DNA from: Saprospiraceae bacterium | GTDB taxonomy: Bacteria; Bacteroidota; Bacteroidia; Chitinophagales; Saprospiraceae | Length of the DNA: 64,000 bases | NCBI GenBank assembly: GCA_020631355.1 | Contig: JAHDHL010000004.1 | Span: 124,001 to 188,000 of the forward strand | Reading direction: 5' to 3' | In this document: positions 8,427 to 16,653 of the stretch, piece after piece | Numbering within the stretch: the stretch's first letter is position 1 | Layout of the letters: each line of letters starts with the position of its first letter | The notes under the pieces: model-generated | What the model saw: the letters and a program-made list of their open reading frames with translations, nothing else | Databases searched by the model: none | What the model was told of the DNA's origin: nothing | Translations under genes and position numbers: made by a program

Positions 8427-9842
8427 ATGAGACAATTATCTGGACAAGATTCAATGTTCGTCTTCCTAGAGTCCAACAAGACTCCAATGCACATCGGAGG
8501 ACTGTACATCTTTGATTCTCCAGGAAAACGTTTTGAACTCAAGGATTTCAAGGATTTTATAGAAGAAAGACTCCATCTTTCACATATTTTCAGACAAAGA
8601 ATGATGGAAATGCCTCTGGACATGGGCACACCATTCTGGGTTGACGATCCTGATTTCGATATCGACCACCATATTTTCCATGTTGCCCTACCCCAACCGG
8701 GAGATAGGAAAGAATTGGTAAAATTGGCGGCCAATCTATACAGTCCACCCCTTGACCGTTCTCGTCCCCTATGGAAAGCTACCGTCATCACAGGCCTGAA
8801 TCTGGAGGAACTCTCAGAGGATGCCTTTGCTGTGTTGATACAGGTGCATCATGCTGCCATTGATGGAAAATCTGGCGTGGAAATCATGGCCTCCCTCTTT
8901 AGTATGACAGAGGAGCCATTCACACCGCCACCACCTGAAAAACCTTGGAAGCCCAGTAAGTTGCCGAACATGGCAGAATTATTTGCTGAAAGCTACGGTA
9001 AGCGAATCAAGAAGCCCAAGAAATTCCTCGAACTCATCAAGGACACCAATGCCAAGCAGAAAGAGTTGAAAAAGGAATTGGGTAAGGATCTGATGCAACT
9101 TCCACCAAGGCCCATGGCGGCACCCAAGACATTCATGAATGTACCGATGTCGGGCAAGAAGACATTCGGCGCCATTGATATTCCCCTAAAGGAAATCAAA
9201 AGCATCAAGAATGCAGTCGAGGGTGCTACCGTGAATGATGTGCTGCTGAGTGTTTGTGCTGGCGGTTTACGAAAGTACATGATCAAGCACGGCAGACTAC
9301 CCATTAAGAACCTGATTGGGTTGGCTCCCGTTTCCGTCAGGAAAGCCGACGAACAAGGGGATATGGGCAATCGTATCTCAGCGATGCTTTTCGATATGGC
9401 TACGAATGAAGTAGACCCTCTGAAACGGCTCGAATCGCTGAGGAAGCACACCCGTACATCAAAGACATACAGCCAAGCCCTACCGGCAGACCAAATCATG
9501 GAATTCGTTCCATCTGAAGTGGCGGCCATGGCAGGCAGATTATACCTGAGAATGGGATTATCCAAGTTACATAATCCTTTTTTCAACCTCATCATTACCA
9601 ATGTACCCGGACCACCAATTCCATTGTACCTGAATAAATTCAAGTTGCAAAGAATGTATGGTTTGGGAGCCGCAATGGACGGATTGGGATTGATGATCAT
9701 CATCTTCAGTTATGCAGGGACCATTTCCCTAAGTGTAACGGGAGATACCAATGCCCTTACCGATATGGAATTCTTTACGAGTTGCCTGAGGGAGGCCTAT
9801 AACGAGCTCAATGAAGCCGTCGAGGAAATCGGCGTTTCCTAA
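8427..9842 (+). CDS. Wax ester synthase / diacylglycerol acyltransferase (WS/DGAT)
   Basis: 471-residue member of the bacterial WS/DGAT family, which condenses acyl-CoA with fatty alcohols or diacylglycerol to make wax esters or triacylglycerol stores. The catalytic motif HHxxxDG is H141-H142-AAID-G147, and the N-terminus MRQLSGQDSMFVFLESN with PMHIGGLYIFD is family-typical. The PLW motif (RSRPLWKATV, 111-120) and the C-terminal NVPGPPIPLYL block are also present. Length matches the family (about 460-500). The alpha/beta hydrolase gene follows 44 bases downstream, probably in the same operon. Confidence 0.93.
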   Translation: MRQLSGQDSMFVFLESNKTPMHIGGLYIFDSPGKRFELKDFKDFIEERLHLSHIFRQRMMEMPLDMGTPFWVDDPDFDIDHHIFHVALPQPGDRKELVKLAANLYSPPLDRSRPLWKATVITGLNLEELSEDAFAVLIQVHHAAIDGKSGVEIMASLFSMTEEPFTPPPPEKPWKPSKLPNMAELFAESYGKRIKKPKKFLELIKDTNAKQKELKKELGKDLMQLPPRPMAAPKTFMNVPMSGKKTFGAIDIPLKEIKSIKNAVEGATVNDVLLSVCAGGLRKYMIKHGRLPIKNLIGLAPVSVRKADEQGDMGNRISAMLFDMATNEVDPLKRLESLRKHTRTSKTYSQALPADQIMEFVPSEVAAMAGRLYLRMGLSKLHNPFFNLIITNVPGPPIPLYLNKFKLQRMYGLGAAMDGLGLMIIIFSYAGTISLSVTGDTNALTDMEFFTSCLREAYNELNEAVEEIGVS

Positions 9843-9886
9843 GGCAGGCTTAGCCTGCAGAGCCATTCGGAACTAAATCTAATGCA

Positions 9887-10681
9887 ATGACTACGAATCT
9901 GAGTATCCCAACACACGCCCCTGATGAGCCCATCAAGGCTCCATCCAAATTATTGTTCCTTACCGAGGGAGGGAGAGCTGCGTTAGGACTCGGAGTCTAT
10001 GCCATGACGCATAAGTTATTAAAGAATGCTCCCAAGGGAGACGGGCATCCCGTACTGGTTGCACCGGGGTTCATGACGAGTGACCGAGTGACTGTCATTC
10101 TCAGGAATTTCCTGAATCATTTGGGGTATGAGGCCCTGACCTGGGATTTGGGCATCAATCTTGGTCGGCCTGAATATGCATACAGAATGCTGGAGCGAGT
10201 GGAGGAAATCCAAAAGGATTACCACTCCAAGGTCAGTATCATAGGATGGAGTCTGGGAGGTGTTTTTGCAAGGGAGGTCGCCAGATTGCAACCTGAGAGT
10301 GTCAGACAGGTCATTACCTTGGGCTCGCCCTTCAGGGATATCCTCGGGCAGAATCATGGAAGATGGTTATATGACTTATTACATGGTCCGAATGGTATCA
10401 ACATCGAGGATGAACTCCTACAGGACATGGCCAAGTCACCACCTGTCCCAACTACGGCTATCTATAGCAAGGAGGACGGGATTGTAAACTGGCAACACTG
10501 CATAGAGGAGGAAGAAGGGCCATTGACACAAAACATCCAAGTTGCGGGAAGCCATTGTGGTTTGGGACACAATCCATCGGTCCTGTATTGTATTGCGGAG
10601 CGACTAGCGCAGGATGACGACCAATGGGAACGTTTCGACCCTAGGGGACTGATTAAGCTCCTGTACCCTAATCTGTATTAG
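9887..10681 (+). CDS. Alpha/beta hydrolase (esterase/lipase-like)
   Basis: 264-residue protein of the alpha/beta hydrolase fold. The nucleophile elbow is GWSLGG with S122; an acidic residue in YSKEDGIVNW and the His in GSHCGLGHN fit the remaining triad positions. The block HPVLVAPGFMTSDRVTVILR is like the lipase/PGAP1-like group that acts on lipids. No signal peptide, so probably cytosolic or on storage-lipid surfaces. Its place just after the WS/DGAT gene, with a strong terminator after it, suggests a lipid-storage pair: one enzyme making neutral lipid, the other hydrolysing or remodelling it. The substrate is inferred from context only. Confidence 0.85.
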   Translation: MTTNLSIPTHAPDEPIKAPSKLLFLTEGGRAALGLGVYAMTHKLLKNAPKGDGHPVLVAPGFMTSDRVTVILRNFLNHLGYEALTWDLGINLGRPEYAYRMLERVEEIQKDYHSKVSIIGWSLGGVFAREVARLQPESVRQVITLGSPFRDILGQNHGRWLYDLLHGPNGINIEDELLQDMAKSPPVPTTAIYSKEDGIVNWQHCIEEEEGPLTQNIQVAGSHCGLGHNPSVLYCIAERLAQDDDQWERFDPRGLIKLLYPNLY

Positions 10682-10707
10682 AACTAAACCTTATCTTAAA
10701 TAAATAG

Positions 10708-10745
10708 AAAGGTCTTCCCTCAAGTGAGTGGGAGACCTTTTCTAT
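10708..10745 (+). terminator. Rho-independent terminator after the WS/DGAT-hydrolase operon
   Basis: A stem AAAGGTCT..CCC pairs with GGG..AGACCTTT (10708-10740), followed by T-rich sequence, 27 bases after the hydrolase stop. It closes the lipid operon. Confidence 0.8.
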
Positions 10746-10845
10746 TTTGTTTTCAGGAGTGTAATGTTGCTAAAAGGGCTTAGTTGTTTGAGGGGCCAAG
10801 CTGCTTAATGGGGGTTATGTTGAAATTTTGAGTTCCAAAATAAGA

Positions 10846-10867
10846 GTGGGGAGTGGCCGCTCCCCAC
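10846..10867. repeat. Short GC-rich inverted repeat
   Basis: GTGGGGAG (10846-10853) and CTCCCCAC (10860-10867) form a perfect 8-bp stem around TGGCCG. It is not followed by a T-run on either strand, so it is not a standard terminator; it could be part of a small repetitive element, which cannot be tested from one copy. Confidence 0.55.
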
Positions 10868-11211
10868 CCTACCAAGTTATGCATCGCAAGGATGTAATTC
10901 TTCATCCTCATTATGAATGTAACACACGAATTTTCCTTTAGTGCTTGGTGTGTCAGTTCAGAAAATGGCACTTTTCTTTGATACAATTCCAAACGGCTAT
11001 TTGACGGGTTATGGAGTTATTATAGTGTCTTTGGCGCGTTGTTTACATTCATCTTGGAGTGCATATTTACATGCGTGTTCTGTTATCCTGGGAAGTTGTT
11101 GTCAAATAGGCCAGTACTTTTACTTGGCATACCCCAAATATGCAAGTGAATCAGGGATAATGTAAAATTTCTGGCTTCCTTTAAAAACCTAATAATCAGA
11201 AAATATTTTAC

Positions 11212-11219
11212 TATATTTG
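11212..11219 (+). promoter_or_regulatory. Promoter -7 element upstream of the AT-rich gene
   Basis: TATATTTG matches TAnnTTTG. A start of transcription near 11226 would precede the open frame that begins at 11254, so the conserved N-terminal codons before the first ATG would be in the transcript. Confidence 0.45.
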
Positions 11220-11253
11220 AATATATAAAACTGATTAACAGATATTTAAATAA

Positions 11254-12750
11254 AAAACTATCAGAAATAAATTAGATAATCCAAAGTTACTTCGTCTTCT
11301 TTCAAAGCTTACAAAACAGGAATTTACGAGTCTAGGCATGTATTTGAAGACCCCGTCATTTAACAAGAATGAGGACCTTATCCGCTTATTTGAGGCACTG
11401 GAATCCTATGCTCCTAGATTCCTGGCTAAAAACATAGACAGAAAGAATCTCTTTATCAAGGTTTATCCCAATACGGCGTTTGACAATGTAAAATTCAACC
11501 ATCTTTGTTCACAACTAACCATAGCCACCCAAAACTTCCTGGCATCCATCGAACTCCGTAAAGAGGAATACATTAAGGAGCGACTCCTCCTTAAACGATA
11601 TGACAATAAGAAGTTCTCGGAGGACTTCATGACGGAAAACAAGAATTTCCAGAGTCACCTAGACCAAAAGAGGCCCTTGGATTTGGCAGGACATTATCAT
11701 GATTTTTGGTTGAAGCGGGAATTATATTACCATTCAGGCAGTTTCAAAAAAGCTGGTGAAAAAAAAATAGACATAGTCACTAATGCAATTACTTGTTTAG
11801 ATAACTTTTATCAGATTGGGAAACTAGAACTCATGTGTGAAGTCACAGGTGCTGCGAAAGTAATAAATGAAAAAATAGACCAATCATTCAGTAATCTAGA
11901 TTTCATATCACACCTAAACTTAGATTCAAAAAGTCAAATCGAAGATTTCAAATCTCTCTACTTCCAACTATTCAAAATCATTAATAATCCACCTGAAACA
12001 AGTACATTCAAAAAACTAGAAAAAATATCTAAATACATTAATTCTGTCAATATCAACAAATACGAAAAGAGTGTCATTTTCACTTTTCTAATAAATTCAT
12101 TAAACCGAATTATAAACTTATCACCAGAAAAGGGACTAGAAACCTATTTCAATATTCTTTTCAACGAATTAGAATCAGGATCACTAAATAAAGGCGGACA
12201 CATTAACCCTGTAATTGTATTAAACTTAATCATCATTGGATACGAATTAAATAAAAATAAAAAAGTAAACTATATACTATCCAAGTACCCTGACAAAATG
12301 TCAAAAACAGGAAAAGAGAGAGCATTAAATCTAATTGAATGCTATACATTATTTAGCACAAAAAAATATGACGAATCACTTAAAAAATTAAATCTAATTA
12401 CTGATCAAAGCTTTTATACAAAAGGCATTTCCGAACCTTTATACATGAGAATATATTTTGAAAAAATATTATTCCTGAACGACAAAGAATCTATATCAAC
12501 TTACAAAACGTATTCTAATAGATACAAAAAATACATCAAGCAATCCAATAGTATGGATAATTTCAGAAAAGAGAGCAACCTGCAATTCATCCAATTCACC
12601 AATAAACTATACAACCATATAATATCAAATAAAATAATTAATCAAAAAATACTTAAAGAGGAAATACAAAATTCTAAATCCCCTTTAAAAATATGGTTAT
12701 ATAAAATTTCAGATGAGGTATTCAAGAGATATCCCTCACCTGAAATTTGA
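11254..12750 (+). CDS. Hypothetical protein of a Saprospiria-type helical-repeat family; start codon not identified
   Basis: The first ATG (11338) gives 470 residues beginning MYLKTPSFNKNEDLIRLFEA. The frame is open back to 11254 and encodes LLRLLSKLTKQEFTSLG just before that ATG; from memory, large Saprospiria paralog families begin with a similar 'leucine-rich helix, KxEL, FL-SPYFNKN' block, so this stretch is probably real coding sequence, yet it has no ATG, GTG or TTG. Either an unusual start is used or the gene lost its start. The chain is all-helical with solenoid-like character and no catalytic motif. DNA up to about 11760 is of average composition, while the rest is strongly AT-rich with Lys/Asn/Ile codons, so the gene looks mosaic. 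Confidence 0.6.
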   Translation, partial: KTIRNKLDNPKLLRLLSKLTKQEFTSLGMYLKTPSFNKNEDLIRLFEALESYAPRFLAKNIDRKNLFIKVYPNTAFDNVKFNHLCSQLTIATQNFLASIELRKEEYIKERLLLKRYDNKKFSEDFMTENKNFQSHLDQKRPLDLAGHYHDFWLKRELYYHSGSFKKAGEKKIDIVTNAITCLDNFYQIGKLELMCEVTGAAKVINEKIDQSFSNLDFISHLNLDSKSQIEDFKSLYFQLFKIINNPPETSTFKKLEKISKYINSVNINKYEKSVIFTFLINSLNRIINLSPEKGLETYFNILFNELESGSLNKGGHINPVIVLNLIIIGYELNKNKKVNYILSKYPDKMSKTGKERALNLIECYTLFSTKKYDESLKKLNLITDQSFYTKGISEPLYMRIYFEKILFLNDKESISTYKTYSNRYKKYIKQSNSMDNFRKESNLQFIQFTNKLYNHIISNKIINQKILKEEIQNSKSPLKIWLYKISDEVFKRYPSPEI

Positions 12751-12762
12751 CTTATGAATTTA

Positions 12763-13107
12763 TTACTGGACTACAAAATGATGAACCACAGACCTAGTCC
12801 CTGCGACAGCCACCAATGTATATGAACCACTACCTAGTTGTTCATAATCGACAACCACCACTCCATCACCCTTGAATACCTCCTCTACCATCGTTTCGCC
12901 ATCACTACTTACAACACTAACCATTGCTTGGTTATTTCCGTTTTCAGTAATGACCACATCTATTTGACTGGCTCCTTGAATTAAATCAATAATCCCACCT
13001 GTCATCTCAACATCCACGCAAATTTCGTTAGCATTTTCAATCGTGTTATTGGAATAACCAATAACACCGAAACATAGAACCGCAATTAAAAGAATGAACT
13101 TTCTCAT
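12763..13107 (-). CDS. Small exported beta-sandwich protein (114 aa)
   Basis: MRKFILLIAVLCFGVIGYSN is a signal peptide. The rest is short beta strands ending GSGSYTLVAVAGTRSVVHHF, which resembles the end of a T9SS sorting domain or a DUF3244-like small Ig fold: a 'G-x-Y-x-L' turn followed by a final strand. It is shorter than a normal sorted protein and may be just the domain itself. No enzymatic residues. It ends 12 bases from the convergent AT-rich gene. Function unknown. Confidence 0.65.
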   Translation of the reverse strand: MRKFILLIAVLCFGVIGYSNNTIENANEICVDVEMTGGIIDLIQGASQIDVVITENGNNQAMVSVVSSDGETMVEEVFKGDGVVVVDYEQLGSGSYTLVAVAGTRSVVHHFVVQ

Positions 13108-13145
13108 ACTTCATTATTTTTTAAGATTACACAATTAGGTTATAG

Positions 13146-13162
13146 CCTGACCTAGGGTCAGG
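13146..13162. repeat. Inverted repeat CCTGACC-TAG-GGTCAGG
   Basis: Seven-base arms separated by TAG, 39 bases upstream of the minus-strand start at 13107. The spacing and symmetry suit a dimeric regulator site; no binding protein can be named. Confidence 0.4.
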
Positions 13163-13172
13163 ATAGTTGTCT

Positions 13173-13184
13173 TGCTGGCCAGCA
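13173..13184. repeat. Perfect palindrome TGCTGGCCAGCA
   Basis: Twelve-base perfect palindrome 10 bases from the preceding inverted repeat. Together they could form a compound operator. Confidence 0.4.
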
Positions 13185-13640
13185 TGTTCCAACTTGAAAA
13201 ATCGGTGTAGGTATCAGACAGGAATAGTTGTTTTCCGGATACTTACATATATATGTCGAATAAAAAACAAATTCGGCACAGCGCCACCGCATTTTTTTTA
13301 ATGCGGAAGAATTTTAATCATCAGGTATTCCATACTAAAATGATTTTCACTCATCTAATTTATTTCAATAGAAATCATACAAACGAATCCAGAATCAGAC
13401 CTATACGATGTCTGCTAATTAGAAAAGAACATAAATATGTGACCCTTGCTTTTCTTCAAATACGGAATCCGTTCCCTTTCAAGAAAATTCAATTGAGGAA
13501 TTGATTCATCCGATAAAAAGTTCCGTTGATGCGGCTAAATAACATATTGGTAGAATGTGGAAAAATAACTTGTTAAAAAGGAACCAAAACATTAGAAAAC
13601 ACCGTTATATAAGTAGACAGTACCAGAAAACTACATAAGT

Positions 13641-14231
13641 ATGACCAAGCAACTATTAACTGCGGATTGGGTCCTTGTGACCCAATACCACCAAGGCAGC
13701 GACGACGCCATTGCCGCACTTTTTCAGAAGTATTCAACTAAGCTGTACCGTAAGGCCCTAAGCATTCTTTCCAATCATCATGATGCAGAGGATTGTGTCC
13801 AGGAAGTCCTGATACAACTCCTGAGTTTCAGCCCTAAGGAAAGAGCTTCCAGATTCAAATCCAACCCATCGGGTGTCCTGCCATCCCTCTATATGAGGGT
13901 TAGGAACAAGGCCATTGATATCTGGAGAAAAAACCAAAGGAAATCACTTAAGACCCCATTGATTTCAGAAAAAACGGATATGCTAACCATGATTGAAAGT
14001 CGAGCCGACACAGACAAGGACACCCTTGAGCTTATTTTCCAAAAGGAGTTACTGGAAATTTGCAAGGATTGCCTCAAACAAGAGGAAGAACAAATCTACC
14101 TCCAACTATTCCTCAGGGGATATGACCGCAATAGTATTGCACAGGAGATGAAAAAGGACTGCAACGGCATCAAGGTGCTCAGACAAAGGGTTATGAGGAG
14201 AATACAACGAAACATCATCCCCTATCTCTAA
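13641..14231 (+). CDS. ECF-type RNA polymerase sigma factor
   Basis: 196-residue sigma-70 family protein with region 2 (about 25-95: FQKYSTKLYRKALSILSNHH, DAEDCVQEVLIQLL, then VRNKAIDIWRKNQRKS) and region 4 (about 140-195: SIAQEMKKDCNGIKVLRQRV), without regions 1 and 3, as in extracytoplasmic-function sigmas. Region 4 is slightly unusual in having a basic, Cys-containing recognition helix. A small gene 99 bases downstream resembles a cytosolic anti-sigma domain, which makes the two a plausible regulatory pair. Confidence 0.88.
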   Translation: MTKQLLTADWVLVTQYHQGSDDAIAALFQKYSTKLYRKALSILSNHHDAEDCVQEVLIQLLSFSPKERASRFKSNPSGVLPSLYMRVRNKAIDIWRKNQRKSLKTPLISEKTDMLTMIESRADTDKDTLELIFQKELLEICKDCLKQEEEQIYLQLFLRGYDRNSIAQEMKKDCNGIKVLRQRVMRRIQRNIIPYL

Positions 14232-14330
14232 GCACAATGATACAGAGGGTGGTGTTAAAACCCGGCATCGCCCATCTTTTTGCCCGTAAAAACCATATAT
14301 TGAATCAACGCACTATTATTCCTAAAGAAA

Positions 14331-14585
14331 TTGACATTTACAACCGACAATATAAACCTCGATCTAATCCTGAAATATATTTTCATGGAATTCGACGAAC
14401 ACCTTGACCAAAACATGGAGGGATTCCTCGACCAACACCCTATCTATGCAGACCTGGTCGAATCATTATCATCCATTTGTATTTCAAATCGTTTCAATAA
14501 GAAAGAACAGATCAGACATTGGCTGAATGAGAAGAACTTCAGTTTCAATGGCTATCTACAACAAAAAAGAGGGGTCTCTATTTAG
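14331..14585 (+). CDS. Small cytosolic anti-sigma-like protein (84 aa)
   Basis: From a TTG at 14331 the protein reads INLDLILKYIFMEFDEHLDQ, then MEGFLDQHPIYADLVESLSS. This resembles the N-terminal helical bundle of Bacteroidota anti-sigma factors (LILRYI-GE-D... EE-L..DP-L). It has no membrane helix and no HxxxCxxC zinc motif. An ATG at 14385 would remove the first helix, so TTG is preferred. The last codons overlap the terminator stem at 14563-14600, so the C-terminus QKRGVSI is dictated by the hairpin. Role as regulator of the preceding ECF sigma factor is inferred from similarity and adjacency. Confidence 0.55.
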   Translation: MTFTTDNINLDLILKYIFMEFDEHLDQNMEGFLDQHPIYADLVESLSSICISNRFNKKEQIRHWLNEKNFSFNGYLQQKRGVSI

Positions 14586-14600
14586 AGGCCCCTCTTTTTA
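14563..14600. terminator. Bidirectional terminator overlapping the end of the anti-sigma-like gene
   Basis: AAGAGGGG(T)CTCTA pairs with TAGAGG(C)CCCTCTT with an A-run before and a T-run after, so it can terminate both the sigma operon (plus) and cysQ (minus). Confidence 0.85.
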
Positions 14601-14621
14601 TATTCCATGTAATATAGAATC

Positions 14622-15398
14622 CTAGCTCATATTGCCATAAGCCACAAAATGAGGATTCAATAAGTTCTCCTTATTGTATTTCAGCGGCTGCTTGGTTTCG
14701 TGATCGATTACACTACCTCCGGCCTCAACCAATACGACATGTGCAGCTCCCGTATCCCACTCCATCGTAGGTGCCAATCTCGGATACACGTGTGCACCTC
14801 CATTCGCAAGGATAAGGAACTTCAAGGAACTTCCCTTTGGTACGATTACAGGACCATTCAATGCATTCACGAATGCTTCCGTATCCGCATTCAGGTGTGA
14901 ACGGGATGCCACAACACCGATGCCCTCGTCATTCAGACTGAAGGATGGTGCCTGCAAACGGGTCGTTTCGCCCTTGGACACCAAGTAAGCGCCCTCACCC
15001 TTGGCAGCATAGTACATCTCATCCACCACAGGTGCATAAACAACTCCAAGAACGGGTTCCTGATTATGAATCAGTGCGATATTCACCGTGAATTCGCCAT
15101 TCCTCTTGATGAATTCCTTGGTTCCATCCAAAGGATCCACTAACCAACTGTAGGTAAAATCCTTTCTTTCCTCATAAGGAATCGCCTTGTTTTCTTCAGA
15201 AACGATCGGGAATTGAACGTCCAATTTTTCCAATCCGGCACAAATGATACCGTTGGCTGTCTTATCAGCTATCGTCAGTGGTGACTCATCTCCCTTGGTC
15301 TCTACCTGGAAATCTTCCGTGCCGTAGATTTTCATGATAGCATCACCTGCATCCTTAGCTATTTTCGTGACTTCTAAAGCAATTGCCTTTAAATCCAT
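14622..15398 (-). CDS. cysQ: 3'(2'),5'-bisphosphate nucleotidase CysQ
   Basis: 258-residue Mg2+-dependent phosphatase of the inositol monophosphatase superfamily that converts PAP to AMP. Metal-site motifs are complete: E in VSEENK, WLVDPLDGTKEFIKRNGEFT (DPLDGT core), and WDTGAAHVVLVEAGG near the C-terminus. The KGDESPLTIADKTAN block is also typical. It ends at a bidirectional terminator shared with the ECF sigma operon. The PAP-producing sulfotransferase at 5.3 kb is a possible physiological partner. Confidence 0.93.
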   Translation of the reverse strand: MDLKAIALEVTKIAKDAGDAIMKIYGTEDFQVETKGDESPLTIADKTANGIICAGLEKLDVQFPIVSEENKAIPYEERKDFTYSWLVDPLDGTKEFIKRNGEFTVNIALIHNQEPVLGVVYAPVVDEMYYAAKGEGAYLVSKGETTRLQAPSFSLNDEGIGVVASRSHLNADTEAFVNALNGPVIVPKGSSLKFLILANGGAHVYPRLAPTMEWDTGAAHVVLVEAGGSVIDHETKQPLKYNKENLLNPHFVAYGNMS

Positions 15399-15421
15399 AT
15401 AAGTGTTTAATTTTATGACTG

Positions 15422-15429
15422 CAAAAGTA
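15422..15429 (-). promoter_or_regulatory. Promoter -7 element of cysQ
   Basis: The minus strand reads TACTTTTG (TAnnTTTG), 23 bases upstream of the cysQ ATG. No clear -33 box at the expected distance. Confidence 0.45.
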
Positions 15430-15563
15430 ATGAATTTGCACGATGTTGGTAGTTAATGCACGAAGATGTTTGTTATCACACACTTTTCAATCCATCTATC
15501 AACGAGTTGTAGTGACCCCAAAACTGGATGACTACGTCTAAGTATCGAACCTTTTATAATGCC

Positions 15564-15571
15564 TATATTTG
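15564..15571 (+). promoter_or_regulatory. Promoter -7 element of galE
   Basis: TATATTTG, 47 bases upstream of the galE ATG at 15619. Its presence inside a longer in-frame extension argues that the start at 15559 is not used. Confidence 0.4.
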
Positions 15572-15618
15572 TCATTGTAAAAGCCTGTTGTTCTAATCAA
15601 ATTGAAATCTTACTCAAA

Positions 15619-16653
15619 ATGAGCAAAATACTAGTAGCCGGAGGTTGCGGCTATATCGGAAGCCACACTGTCATAGATTTAAATGATAATGGATTCAATC
15701 CTATCAGTGCGGATGACTTTTCGAATTCACATGAAAGGATGGTGGATGGAATATCCACCCTATTGGAAAGGCCCCACGTCAATTACAGGGTTGACCTTTG
15801 TGATATGGATGCCACCGAACGCATCTTTGAGGAAAATCCGGACATTGAGGCCGTCATCCACTTTGCGGCACACATCTACGTCCCTGAATCCGTGGATCGC
15901 CCGACGAAATATTACAGGAACAATCTCAATAACCTATTGAATGTATTGGATTGTTGCGAAAAATACGGTGTAAAAAATCTTATCTTTTCTTCTTCCTGTG
16001 CTGTTTATGGCAATACGAAAGTCCTACCGGTAACAGAGCAGACTCCATTCGGAGAAGCAGAGTGTCCTTATGCCAGAACCAAGCAGATGGGAGAGCAAAT
16101 CATCAGGGATTACTGCACGGCACATCCCGAATTCAATGCTGTCCTATTGCGCTACTTCAATCCTGCCGGTTCTCACGAGAGTTCCAAGATTGGAGAGGCT
16201 CCCATCCTGGAAAATACACACCTGGTCCCTATCATTACCGAAGTAGCCATCGGCCATAGAAAAAGCATGACCGTATTCGGAACGGATTATGATACGCGCG
16301 ACGGAAGTTGTGTCAGGGATTTCATTCATGTAATGGATTTGGCCCACGCACATACCAAGGCAGTGGAATTCTTGCTTCATAAGAAAAACGATAGCAATTG
16401 CGAGGTATTCAATCTTGGAATGGGAAATGGTGTCACGGTACTAGAAGCCATTAATGCTTTCGAAAATGTCACGGGACAATCCCTGAATTACTCCCTAGGT
16501 GAAAGACGCGCAGGAGATGTGGCTGCCATTTATGCAGACACTCGTAATTCCAGGGAAAAATTAGGATGGGTTCCTAAAAGGGATATCAATGATATCGTAA
16601 AATCTGCTTGGGATTGGGAGAACAATAAAACGTGGTTATACGAAGAAGTTTAA
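15619..16653 (+). CDS. galE: UDP-glucose 4-epimerase GalE
   Basis: 344-residue extended short-chain dehydrogenase that interconverts UDP-glucose and UDP-galactose (or the N-acetyl forms). The NAD-binding motif GGCGYIGSH is right after the start, FSSSCAVYGN carries the catalytic Ser, and the YARTKQMGE stretch supplies the YxxxK catalytic pair. C-terminal FNLGMGNGVTVLE and ERRAGDVAAIYAD are GalE signatures. ATG 15619 fits the family; an upstream start at 15559 would add 20 residues and enclose the promoter element. Likely supplies sugar nucleotides for envelope glycans. Confidence 0.93.
   Translation: MSKILVAGGCGYIGSHTVIDLNDNGFNPISADDFSNSHERMVDGISTLLERPHVNYRVDLCDMDATERIFEENPDIEAVIHFAAHIYVPESVDRPTKYYRNNLNNLLNVLDCCEKYGVKNLIFSSSCAVYGNTKVLPVTEQTPFGEAECPYARTKQMGEQIIRDYCTAHPEFNAVLLRYFNPAGSHESSKIGEAPILENTHLVPIITEVAIGHRKSMTVFGTDYDTRDGSCVRDFIHVMDLAHAHTKAVEFLLHKKNDSNCEVFNLGMGNGVTVLEAINAFENVTGQSLNYSLGERRAGDVAAIYADTRNSREKLGWVPKRDINDIVKSAWDWENNKTWLYEEV

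Larger units (their letters stand above)
10746..11253. other. Gene-free region with a GC-rich hairpin
   Basis: About 500 bases with no convincing gene. Two frames (10780-10992 minus, 10941-11165 plus) overlap each other, lack coding character and were rejected. It contains the hairpin at 10846-10867 and the promoter for the AT-rich gene that follows. Confidence 0.5.
13108..13640. other. Regulatory-looking gene-free region
   Basis: About 530 bases between divergent genes. It contains two adjacent palindromes (13146-13162 and 13173-13184) and the words ATAGTTGTCTT and ATAGTTGTTTT repeated about 55 bases apart. An 83-codon frame at 13253-13504 has no family-like features and was not accepted. 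The region carries the promoters of the small exported protein and of the ECF sigma factor, though neither has a clear consensus. Confidence 0.4.

Noticed and set aside
10780-11165. Two overlapping frames (70 and 74 codons) on opposite strands
   Set aside because: Mutually overlapping, include the GC hairpin, and show no coding character.
13253-13504. 83-codon plus-strand frame
   Set aside because: Basic, irregular sequence with no signal, helix or family pattern; probably chance.
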